Source of the DNA: Jimgerdemannia flammicorona
Taxonomy: Eukaryota; Mucoromycota; Endogonomycetes; Endogonales; Endogonaceae
Reading direction: 5' to 3'
Length of the DNA: 37,073 nucleotides
NCBI GenBank assembly: GCA_003990745.1
Contig: RBNI01000215.1
Location: 1 to 37,073 of the forward strand
Shown here: in pieces, positions 12,053 through 22,108 of the stretch
Numbering within the stretch: position 1 is the first letter of the stretch
Layout: each line of letters starts with the position of its first letter
Translations under genes and position numbers: made by a program
The notes under the pieces: generated by a model
The model's database searches: none
The model's input: the letters and a program-made list of their open reading frames with translations, nothing else
What the model was told of the DNA's origin: nothing

Positions 12053-12292
12053 ATAAAAGATTATAAGCCCTACTAATGAAAGTAGATAACAAAAACACCC
12101 TTCTAATATATATACTATACTATATAAATATGTCAAACCTAACAGATATGTTAAAAATGAGCTTGCCAAGTAGTATAAGTATAATGAGACCTGGAATGGG
12201 TACTGGCAGCATAAGTGTATTTAATATGATAGTCATAACTATGACTATTCCTATAGTAGTACTAATGACAATAATGATAAAGAGAATGATTT
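12053..12292 (+). pseudogene. Copia-A leader and start of gag
   Basis: This is the stretch between the 5' LTR and the first poly(A) element. It contains an open 82-codon frame from 12076 (running into the insertion), but the protein has no recognisable domain, and the reading frame seen is likely an accident of decay. Its right end (agaatgattt, 12283-12292) is repeated after the inserted element's poly(A), marking the insertion point. Confidence 0.5.
12060..12075 (+). promoter_or_regulatory. Candidate primer-binding site of Copia-A
   Basis: ATTATAAGCCCTAC follows the 5' LTR after a short spacer. Allowing G-to-A decay it reads GTTATGAGCCC, the complement of the anticodon stem-loop of eukaryotic initiator tRNA-Met, which is the half-tRNA primer used by Drosophila copia and yeast Ty5. 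The same block follows the LTR of Copia-B. The match is to known biology; use as primer is inferred. Confidence 0.5.
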
Positions 12293-13447
12293 CACAGTTT
12301 CTTTCTCTGCTATCTTACTGGTAATAAGATTTGATAGATAATCTTCTAAGTTCCCTTTCTCCAACTTTTCCCTCCTCTATCTCAGATTGGTTTGCTGTAT
12401 CTGTAAAAGTATGGTAGGAGGAGGACAATAGTGGTAAGTTGCTCCTTTATTGATATTAGATCAGTATCTTTTTCACTTTTTTACAGTTTCTGATATCTTT
12501 GGCTATATCTGAAATATACTCATTTTGGTATAATACCTTCTTTCTTTTACCATTGTCAATAAGGTATTATCTCAGTATATTATAGGCTGTATAGAGAGTC
12601 AGCTGACCTTGGGCATCAAGTGTCAGTATAGGTTACCTATAGGTCCTCAGTATCTGTGGTGGGGCCCTCTGGCTTTGGCAAGCTTTCTGATGAGCATAGT
12701 TCTGATATAGGTAACTACTTTTTAGGTAAAGTAAGAATGAGGAGAGATGGCTATTACAGATAGGCAAAGGGCAATAATAGTAAATCAATAGAATTTCAGA
12801 CTGGGAGTAGTCATCAGAGTTAGTATAGGTATTATCTTGGTAGAGTCTTTTGATTGGCTAGCAGAGAGTGGGGTGGTATAGAAGTCAGTATCCTAGCTAT
12901 ACTCAACTGGAACCAGAAGCTGATACAGTAATATGATTGAGACCTACAGGCTTAGGGAGTGGATTCTTACTTATTTGGCAGTACTTGACTAGAACTGGGA
13001 GCTGATATAGCAATATGATTAAGGCCTACAGACTTGGAGAGTAAGAGTGGAACTTTTTTAAGCCTTAGCTCATATATCAGTCCTTTTGAGAAGATCCTGT
13101 TTATAAGTTCTTTACTTACTTACTTTGAATCTTTCTATCTTCTATTAGCTAATTGGGGGGTTTTCTTTACCTCAGGCCTTTGTTTGGGGTTTAGGGAGCT
13201 ATTTCTTATTGAGTCTCAGCATTGCTAGATCTGATATATTAGTATACTCTCAGGTATAATAGTTATAATAATCCAGATCTATATAGTAGGAGTTAGTATA
13301 TCTAATATATATAGCTGAAATAGTAAGACTATAGAATAATTTAATAGCCTAAGTTAATAAAGAGATAATGTCTGGTGGGTGGTGAGGAAGGGGTTTGGCC
13401 TATATAGTCAAGATTTCCTATTAATAAAATCTGCAGAATATTGAGTT

Positions 13448-13493
<46 letters not shown>
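12293..13493 (+). mobile_element. Poly(A) retroelement, copy 1 (plus strand, about 1.2 kb)
   Basis: It ends in a pure A-tract (13452-13493) and is flanked by a 10-bp near-perfect duplication, agaatgattt (12283-12292) and agaatgattc (13493-13502). Its sequence is the reverse complement of 14473-15659, so the two are copies of one family. I recognise no reverse transcriptase or endonuclease; an open frame at 13034-13228 has no known domain. A non-LTR, non-autonomous (SINE-like or internally deleted LINE) element fits best. Its last 100 bp shares only a TAATAAA with the end of the LINE at 22010-22040. Confidence 0.75.
12895..13045 (+). repeat. About 75-bp tandem duplication inside copy 1
   Basis: Two units begin TACTCAACTGGAACCAGAAG (about 12898) and TACTTGACTAGAACTGGGAG (about 12975) and run through GATAYARYAATATGATT and CTACAGRCTT. 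Copy 2 holds a single unit (about 14920-14985 on its minus strand), so copy number differs within the family. Confidence 0.7.
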
Positions 13494-13495
<2 letters not shown>

Positions 13496-14463
13496 ATGAT
13501 TCTTATCTTTTATGGTAAGGATTATACTATATAGGCATACCATATAAAAAATCTCTTAGAAGAATGTGGTCTGGAGGACTACTGGAAGCCACAAGTATAA
13601 ATAATAGAATATAATACTATGAAAATTATAAAGTACTAAAGAAGATTATATTAACTCTTTTAAATATACAAATGAAACTCACTATTAATACTATAATGAT
13701 AAATGAAGTCTGAGAGATCTTATTCAATTATTATCAATAAGTATATGTATCCAACAGATTCTACCTGAAAGCACAACTGTTTAATCTCTAAATGTAGTCT
13801 AAGGAGAGTATCTGAGACTATACTAATTATGTTGATAAGCTGATAAATCAAGTGAATTCTCTTTCTATACTGACAGACACTATCAAGAATAAAGATAAGG
13901 TCCTAGCCCTCATGTATGGTCTTCTCAAGATGTATAATATAGTTATCACTATTATGAGAGAATTCACAAACTATTAGACTATAAGTATATTATCACAAGC
14001 TTTTTAAATAAGAAAATGAAAAGTCTTCTATAGAACATATAGATGAGGTAAAGGTAAGTCAAACAAAAGATGAGGGCAAAAGCTATATAACCATCAGTAT
14101 GATGATTAATAAGTCAAATTCAATAGTAAATACTTCTACTTTGATAAGTATATGAATACTGCAAATAAGACTGTAACTAAAAGAAAAAGAAAAAGAGCAG
14201 TCAAGAGCAGACAAATATAGTAGACACTAATAGCAATGAAAGCAGCAGAGGTAGCAGAGATCTATTCTTTATAGAAGCAGTAATCAATCTATATAGAGAG
14301 AGAGATTTTGGAGCAAATTCAGAAAATACTTTATACTGATGAAAAATATTAATATAAGTATCAGTACTAATATAAGCTATATACTGAGTACTTATATATA
14401 TAGCAAAGAAGTCTGGCTTATGGATTTCAGTATAACACAATATATAACAGCACACTATGAGTA
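13494..14463 (+). pseudogene. Copia-A gag
   Basis: Plus-strand reading gives fragments such as LINQVNSLSILTDTIKNKDK and VLALMYGLLKMYNIVITI (about 13835-13960). These match the conserved gag_pre/UBN2-type segment (dQL...deekvxxLLxsLPxxY) of Copia gag and the corresponding gag of Copia-B. A Cys-poor remnant near 14080-14160 may be the former zinc knuckle. The frame is broken by many TAG and TGA codons, and the segment is cut on both sides by poly(A) elements. Confidence 0.65.
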
Positions 14464-14472
14464 ATTTTCTAT

Positions 14473-15659
14473 TTTTTTTTTTTTTTTTTTTTTTTTACAG
14501 ACCCAAAGTTCTACAGATTTTATTGAAAGAAAACCTAGACTATATAGGCTGAAACCCTCCCCAACCACCCACTGAACACTATACCTCTATTAAACCTAGA
14601 CTAGCTATTATCCAGTAGCTTGAATATATCAGACATAGTAAGGCAAAATTGCCTATATCTTATTCTGTACACCATGCTCTTTTTACTACTAGAGAGTAAT
14701 AAATATACACTCTTAGGTATATATCTGAAACCCCAACATATGTACAAGGCCATACCCAAGCTAAATAGTATAGCCCCCACTGCCCCAAGAAGAGTAACAG
14801 ATAAAGAAAAAAACTCTCCTCAAAGTACAGAATAGTGGTTAGGATCTAGTTCTCTCTAATGAGATAAGTAGAGAACTTATATATAAGGTAGAAGGAGATC
14901 CCCAATATCCCACTACTCAAGTCTGTAGGCCTTAATTATATTACTATATCAGCTCTCAGTTTTAGTTGAGTATAGCCAAAATATCTGATCTGGATAGCCT
15001 CAGGTCTCCTGACCACCCCCAATGACTGGGGCCCAACCCCATGAATCATCAAAAGTAGCCAAGAGTGACACCTACTATCTAATCACCCTATATTAATCAG
15101 AAGGCCCAACTGATACAGTATCTGCCTCAGCCCTAATGACCACTCCTAGCCTAGCACTCTACTGATCTATTATAATTGCTCTTCCTCTTATCTATGATAG
15201 CTATCTCTTTTCTCATTCCAACTCCACCCAAAAAGCAGTTACTTATGCCAGAACTCTACTTACCAAGAAGCTTGCCAAAGCTCAGAGGGCCCCACTACAG
15301 ATATTGGAGACCTGTAGGTAATCTATACTAACACTTGATGCCTGAGGTTAGCTAGCTCTCTATGTAGCCTATAATATATCAGATGATATCTTATTGATGA
15401 TGGCAAAAGGAAGAAGGTACTATATCAAAATAAGTATACTCTAGATATAGCTGAAGACCCAGAAATTGTAAAAAAGTATAGAAGACACTGATTAAATACC
15501 AATAAAGGGGTAACTCAATACTATTATCTCTCTCTCATGATGTTCTTGCAGATACAGCAAACCAACCCAAGGTAGAGGGGATAATAATAGAAGAAAGGAG
15601 ACTCAGAAGATTGCCTACCAAATATTGTAACTAGTAAGATAATAAAGAAAAAAGTAGTG
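14473..15659 (-). mobile_element. Poly(A) retroelement, copy 2 (minus strand, about 1.2 kb)
   Basis: It begins on the plus strand with a T-tract (14473-about 14497), the complement of the element's poly(A), and runs to the same 5' terminus as copy 1 (...agtaagataataaag against ctatcttactgg inverted). Flanking duplications are attttctat (14464-14472) and attctctat (15660-15668). Equal length and matching 5' ends show both copies are full-length. It sits in the same Copia-A gag-pol region as copy 1, 1 kb away in opposite orientation. No coding domain is recognised. Confidence 0.75.
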
Positions 15660-16177
15660 ATTCTCTATATATGAGAAATTTAAGTACTCCATATCTATCA
15701 AATTAGATGACAATAATGTTATCTATATTCAAGACAAGGGCAATATTGGTATATATTTATATAAAAAGTCAACAAACCCTCTGACACCTTTATGAATATA
15801 CTATATACTCCAGATATATGCAAGAACCTCATCTTAATAGGCTGAATGATGGCTTAAGGAAATAAAGAAGTAAATATATATATATAACCAAACAGTATAA
15901 TGGTGATCAATCTAAAGTATAATAAGGAGATAATATATATATTGAAAAAGGGAAACCTATACATAATTAATAGCATGTCAAGTAGTATATCATCTATACA
16001 TATATTCTCCTATGATCAGAGAGAATCTCTGGTATATATAGTATAAATACTTAGGATACATTGGCAAGATGAGCTTGGAATAGATAATAAGGAGTAAGTC
16101 TATATACAGATTACTAAATAATATATCACCAGATTTCAGTTTTTGTAATGAATATATGATAAATAAGACTTCTCAGT
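15660..16177 (+). pseudogene. Copia-A protease / pre-integrase region
   Basis: The reading resembles Copia-B at 26830-27200 (YxEWFSMYExFxxSxxIKLxDNN, then NILYTxxIxKNLxxIG) and is followed by ILRIHWQDELGIDNKE, like the LxHxRLGH pre-integrase motif. It is interrupted by frequent stops. The segment breaks off at the LINE target site (16161-16177) and resumes at 22109. Confidence 0.65.
16161..16177 (+). repeat. Left target-site duplication of the LINE
   Basis: aaataagacttctcagt here is repeated exactly at 22092-22108 after the poly(A) tail. The first two A residues are ambiguous at the right copy because they merge with the tail, so the duplication is 15-17 bp, a normal size for target-primed reverse transcription. 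Confidence 0.9.
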
Positions 16178-16290
16178 GAGCAGGCATCTCTTTCCAGTAC
16201 CATTCGGGTTACACAATTTTTGGAGAGTACTTTCAACATCATTTTTGGAGAAAAAAGACTAACAACATAGCAACCGACAGGCAACCTGAG

Positions 16291-18290
16291 GTGCGTACTG
16301 GGCAGGGTGGCCCAAGCGCTTTCGACTGGCAGCAAGTGGAGAGGGGTCTAGGCCTGGGGGGGGGTATGAGGGGGCTGCTGGCTGGTGGACATGAAAGGGG
16401 TGGAGGAGGCGGCAGAGGCTCAGGATCTGGGAGGGTGAGCTTCATGGAGGCAGTGAAGGGGAGGCAGCAGGCATCAGAGCTGGAGGGCTGGCTGAGGAGG
16501 GGCAAGGAGAATGAGAAGGTGATGGTGCAGGGGGGAGCAGCCCTTGGAAGGGGAAGCAGTGGAGCTGGGGGAGTAGCGGCTGGGGGGAGTGTGACTGCTG
16601 ATGGAGAGGGGATTGTCAATCTGGAAAAAAATCCAGATGTGATGGCTGATGGTGAGGCTGAGTGGCTGAGGCTTAGAAGACAAGAAGACTTGGCAGATAG
16701 TGTGATAGGACTGGCAGTGGCCCCATTACTCAAAAAATCAATTTTGGCATTTGCAGTTACACTGTACTTCTGGGGCCTAGTGGTGACAGTGAAAATGGTG
16801 CTGGGGCTTATCGCTAAGCAGGTGGTGGGAGCTGTGTCCGTGAAGTTTTTGAAGAGACTAGAGGGAGTGGAGGTGGGTTTTGAGGAGGCAGCACCATTGG
16901 AGGAGGTGCTGAAGGTTGGATTGGTGGTTGGCAAGGTGTGTGTTCTAATGGCATGTTGTCTGAAGTGGGATCCCAGGGTGATCTAACTGCTGGTGAAAGG
17001 AGTACCAATGGTGTCAGCAATAGAGACGAGAAAGAGGGTTGAGGACTTCATAGCAGATTATGGAGAGGTGGTGGATATTAGATTCAGGGTCTGGGAAGGG
17101 ACCTCACTTAGGACTGGTGACGTGGATGTGAGGATTCGGCTGGCTGGAAAGGAAGCTACTGGGAAGGTGAGGGACTGGCCTTCGGCAATAGTCTGGAGAG
17201 CAATTTTATATAAGGTGATGAGGGTAAAGGGAAGTGAGGAGGAGGAGGAGGATTTATTAAAAGCACTAGAAGAGTTGGAGGGTGCTGTAGAGAGGCGAGC
17301 GAAGGCTTGGGCGGCTCTTGTGGAGGTGATGTACTTGGAGGTGGTGGATGGAAAGCAGATTTGAGTGACCAAGGAGCAGTGGGAAAGGGCTCAGGGGCAG
17401 AAGAGGCAGAAAGAGCTGCTGGCCAAGCTGGATAACAGGCCACTGGGGAATGTGAGCAAGGTGAAGGGCACTGGGGGAGCCGAAGTGAGTGTCTGGGCTG
17501 GCAAGGGGGAGGGGAAGGACAAGATGGTGGCAGGAGAGGACAAAGAGAAGACTAGTAAGGATCCTTATACTGATGGCATGCTAGAGGTTTGGGAGGAGGA
17601 CTGGGAGGGCTCCTCTACCCTACCCCCCTTATCAGGTGTGGCCCAGCTGCCTGAAACAGGGTGGTAGAAGATGTGCCAATCCAAGGGGCCCAGAGGGTGC
17701 AATTCAGAGTTCCAGAGGTAGTGTATGGAGGACAGGCAGCAGCAGCTGGTGAGGAGGAACTGGTGGATGTCCCGGAGGTATGGGAGGAGTCTGCAAGTGC
17801 TGGAGCTGATACCACAATGTTGGAGGGAGGGAGGCCGGTGACTCCAGGGGGGAAGGAGGTGGGGAACTTACTTTGGATGTGTCAGATGATGAACAACCTG
17901 GCGGCGGAAGAGTTGGGGGAGGTAGACTTGCAAGTGATGAGTGATGAGCACTGGGAGGGAATTCTGCAGAGAGATGGAGTGATGAAGGCATTGAAGGCGG
18001 AAATTCTCGCAGTGTACCTAGAGGAAGAAGGGTATGAGGTAGATAAGGAGAGGGAGGTAGAGATGGTAGTTGTTGCTGGAGAGAGGGCTGAATACTGCTG
18101 GAACAAGCGTCATGGACTGCAGCTCTGGCAGGAGGCCTGCATAGAGTACTGAGAGGAGTTTGAGGAGAAGGCGGATGAAGAGATAACTGAACTGCTGGCT
18201 GGATTGGAGGCTCAGAGGGCCGAAGAGGAGGAGGTGGCTGTGGAACACAATCTGGACATAGCACAGAAGGAGATGAGTATGGAGCAGTAG
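16291..18290 (+). pseudogene. LINE ORF1 (gag-like nucleic-acid-binding protein), broken
   Basis: Frame 1 runs 16291-17667 with stops at 16984-16986 and 17362-17364. It then moves to frame 0 (17661-18290), where the only stops are TGA 18150-18152 and the terminal TAG 18288-18290. The product is rich in Gly, Glu, Val and Arg, and the last third is acidic with a coiled-coil look (EEFEEKADEEITELLAGLEA). No CCHC knuckle is clear. Assignment as ORF1 comes from its position upstream of the endonuclease; 30 nt separates it from the ORF2 ATG at 18321. Confidence 0.6.
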
Positions 18291-18320
18291 AGATTGATCA
18301 CCAATATAACATATTTCATT

Positions 18321-21300
18321 ATGAACAGTACAACCAACATTTTTTCTTTAAATGTGAATGGGTTACAGGGTGCTGCTTGACATAGGAATATTTTTACTTG
18401 GATGAAGGGATTGGAGGCCAATCTCTTCCTCTTGCAGGATGTTAGGTGTGAGGACGATTTGGATAAGATAGAGTGGATGAAGGAATGAGAAGGCGTGGCG
18501 ATTTGGAAGGGCAAGGTTGGGATTTTGGTTCAGAAAGGCAGAGGGGAGATACAGGATGTGAGGAGCTGGGGGGAGAGACTGGTCTGGGGTGAGTGGATTC
18601 GTGCAGGCTGGGAGCCAGTTACAGTGGGCTCCTGCTACTGTCCTGCAGTACAGAGTGAGTGGGTAGAGTGGGTGAGAGGATTACAGGAGAGTGGGAGCCT
18701 TGTAGAGGCAGGGGTGGACATGCTTGGGGGAGATTTTAATATGGTTCGGGATGTACTATTGGATAGAACAGATGGAGGACGAGGTGCTGAGAGCAGGAGT
18801 GGAGGACTGGTGGCATGGGAGGAGGTCGAAAGACTGAGTGCATTGGTAGACACTGGTAGGGAGTGCTGGGGGAATAGGAGGGTTTATACACATTGGGCAG
18901 GGGGTCTGGGGACAAGGATCGATTGGATTCTGACAGCCAGCTGCTGGAGCCTAGATGTTTGGAAGTCACTGGAGGTGGAATGGTATCTATGGTCGGATCA
19001 CTGGGGGCTTTTGGGACAGGGGTGCTTTGGGGGAAGTAGAGATGGGCCTGGACATTGATACCTCAATTCCTCTTTGTTAGATGATAAGACCTAGTGGGAT
19101 GAGTGGGCTAAGGACATTCAGCTGAGAATGGAGAACTGGTGGCAGGAAGGTGCCTCAGTTGGGGTTCGATGGATAAAGATGAAGGTGATGGCCAAGATTT
19201 ACTGGAGTGAGGCTGGCAAGGAGGCAGGAAAGCAGAGGAGGCATAGAGTGCATTGGGCTTCTACTAGATTGACTAGACTCTTAGAGGAGTGGGCAAGGTT
19301 GAGGATGTTGGAGGGAGATGAAGATTGGAGGTTAATGAGGGCGAAAATAGAGATTGGGGAACTACAACAGGTGCTGCGGGAAGAGGAAGAGGTAAGAGTA
19401 CAGAGCTTGGCAGCATGGCTCTGCTGGCAGAATCTGGAGGAGGGGGAGAGGCCTTCTAAGTTTCTTATGAGGGCTCTCAGGGTAAGGCAGGTGCAGCAAT
19501 GGTGAGAAGAGGTATTGGACTCAGATGGTACACTGGTGCACAGTGTACAGGACATTCTTGGATTGCTGAAGGAGAGATGGAGTGGATTGTGGAGTGAGGA
19601 GGAGGGTGGGGCTGATACCATGGCTATTGACCAAGCATTGGAGGATTGGTACCCACCACCAGTTGAGGGGCTAGGTGACTTAGTGATGCCTGTACAGGAA
19701 ATTGAGATCCACTAGGTTCTTGCTATGACAATGCCAGGTACAGCACCTGGAGAGGATAGTCTGCCCTAGGACTTTTGGAAGTGAATAGTTGAAGTCCCAG
19801 GGGTGATGGGAGAGATGATAGCATTGTGTGATTTCATTCTACAGACCGGGAGGTAGATGGGGGAGCAGGACCTTGGGCTAGTGACGCTGCTTTATAAGAA
19901 CAAAGGAAGGAGGGAGGATTGGAAGAACTGGAGACTGATAATGTTGCTAGATATGGACAGAAAGTTGGTGACTAAGGTGGTGGTGGCAAGACTACAGAAG
20001 GTGGCCCAACAAGTCGTGGGTATTGAGCAGAGGGGATTTGTGGGTGGTTGGCTCATCAGGAATAGCACTGCCTGGGTATATGGAGTTATTGAAGGGGCAA
20101 GGGCCTGTGGACTGGATGGGTGTCTAGTCTTCTTGGACCAGGAGAAGGCTTATGATCGGGTGTGAAGAGTCTGGCTGGCGAAAGTTTTAGATAGAATGGG
20201 GGTTCCAACTCATTTCCGGTCAGCTATGGTCAGCCTACTGGAAGGGAGTAGGGCAGCACTCATGTGTAATGGTCATAGAGGGGTGGTATTCCCCTTGGGT
20301 AGGGGGGTGCCCCAGGGGGACCCACTGTCCCCCATTTTGTATGCTCTTTCCCTGGAACCCCTTATGGACAGAATTAGGAGAAGGATAGGAGGACTCTCTA
20401 TCTATAGCATTGGATGGAAAGTTGGGGCCTTTGCAGATAATATGGTGGTTGGTTTGGGTTCAATTGCTGATGTGGAAGAGCTGAAGAAGACTGTAGAGTG
20501 GTATGAGGAGAACTCTAGAGCAAAGCTGAATTGGCATAAGTGTGAAACAATAGTGCTCGGCAATGGCCTGGTGGGAGGAGAGGTCATAGGAACAATCATC
20601 TCCACTGGTGAAGCAGTACGGTACTTGGGTATTTATTTGTCGGTCTATGGGTCAGTGCTGCCTAGGCTTTGGTGGGAGCAGAGGATTGGAATTTGGGAGG
20701 AGGCTCTGTAGAGTTGGGGGGGAAGACAATTTTCTCTGGCAGGACAGGTTTCAATTTTGAATGTCTACTGGCTGCCAAAGTTGTAGTACCTGGCATATCA
20801 TCTGGACTTCCCGGTCTGGATGGTGAAGAGATTGGTGAAGTCCGCGAAGAAATGGATTTGGGCTGGGAGGCAGAGTTAGATTGGTTGGGAGACCTTGTCC
20901 CTACCAGTAGAGAGAGGTGGTCTTGGGCTGGTTGACTTTCCAAAATGGTTACACTGCTTGTGAGCATGGTGGCTAAAGAGGGCAGTGGAATTGAGAGGAG
21001 GTAGTTGGGTTCCTTTGCTACAGAAGATCTGGGAGAGGCAGTCATCACTAAGGGGCTCGACTGGTGATCTCCTCTCATTGGTTAGACTTCAGAGCACGAA
21101 GCAATTGCGATATAAAGGATTTTGGTGGGAGATAGTAGATGGGGTGCACCGCATTGGAATTCGTTGGCAGGGGAATGAAGGGGAGGAGGATTGAGACCCA
21201 GCGATGTGGAGATGGGATCGTATACTACTGGGTGGCATTCCCTTAATTGAGTTTGACATTGGTGATGGAGTGGAATACCAAAGGGGACCAGGCCAGGATC

Positions 21301-21977
21301 TGTGACCTAGCAGTTGGCAAGGAGTCAGAATTGGCAAAGAGTGGGACTGGAATGGTGTTTGGACCTGGAGTGCTGTGGTGAGAAAGTGAATGCCACCAAA
21401 GTATTAGGTAGTCTGGTGATACATGCTGCGGAGGAATGTTATGCTCAACTTTCGCTCAGGGCACCTTATCGTAGGAGGTTGCTTCCAATGCAAGGAATGC
21501 CATAATGTAGGGCAGGAGGGGGGTTATGTACAGATGCCTGAACATTGGCTAGGAGAGTGTGAGGTATTGGGGAATTTTTGGCAGACAATTGGGGAGCACT
21601 TGGGGGTATGGCGTAGGAGAGATGAAGTGTGGGGGAGGTGGGAGGACTTGAGAGATAGATTGGTAGGGGGGATAGGAAAGGAGTGAATTACTTTGGGCTG
21701 GGTATTGGCTATTTGGGTAGGGCTGGCCAGTCACTGGCTATTTGTTTTTGAGGATGGGAGCCGACAGGGCATGGGGGACAGGTTGATGTGGTGGCATAGG
21801 CTTATGGAAGACACCTTAATGGGCTGGTGGCTTGGTTGGGGGCTGCAGGGTGGTCAGAGGCGTCACTTAGTAGAGAAAATTTGTGGACAGAGTGGGGAGA
21901 GAGTTGGTATAGTTGGTAGGAGGGTGATCTTTATTCATGAGGAGGGGGGGAGGAGCCCCCCTATGGGGATTGGGTAG
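18321..21977 (+). pseudogene. LINE ORF2: endonuclease, reverse transcriptase, zinc finger; broken
   Basis: One frame holds every domain. Endonuclease motifs are SLNVNGLQ (from about 18342), LLQDVR (usually LLQET), GGDFN (18726-18740), RIDWIL (18915-18932) and SDH (18993-19001). RT motifs are LLYKNKGRREDWKNWRLI, FLDQEKAYDRV, GVPQGDPLSPILYAL and FADN (20430-20441), where the catalytic FADD has lost its second Asp. A C-x2-C-x2-CH...H...C finger (about 21478-21561) is near the end. More than a dozen in-frame TGA/TAG codons and two short excursions into frame 2 make it non-functional. Confidence 0.88.
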
Positions 21978-22036
21978 TGAGTGGTGATGATGTATACTTA
22001 TTTATAGACTGGTAATAAAGGCAGAGTCCAAGTAAC

Positions 22037-22091
<55 letters not shown>

Positions 22092-22096
<5 letters not shown>

Positions 22097-22108
22097 AGAC
22101 TTCTCAGT
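22092..22108 (+). repeat. Right target-site duplication of the LINE
   Basis: This is the exact partner of 16161-16177. Copia-A integrase sequence resumes directly after it. Confidence 0.9.

Larger units (their letters stand above)
16178..22091 (+). mobile_element. L1-like LINE, full-length in extent, inactivated
   Basis: A 5.9-kb unit ends in about 55 A residues (22040-22094) and is bounded by a 15-17 bp duplication. It carries a gag-like ORF1 and an ORF2 with APE endonuclease, reverse transcriptase and a C-terminal Cys/His zinc finger; no RNase H follows. That order fits L1-like rather than Tad-type fungal LINEs. Both ORFs have in-frame stops and ORF1 one frame change. The plus strand is very G-rich and C-poor, unlike the surrounding Copia DNA. 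Confidence 0.9.

Noticed and set aside
12076..12324. 82-codon Met/Ile-rich ORF
   Set aside because: It crosses the junction between Copia-A and the inserted poly(A) element, so it cannot be an ancestral gene.
16239..16934. 231-codon Pro/Ser-rich minus-strand ORF
   Set aside because: It is the antisense of the G-rich LINE ORF1; its composition follows from the strand skew.
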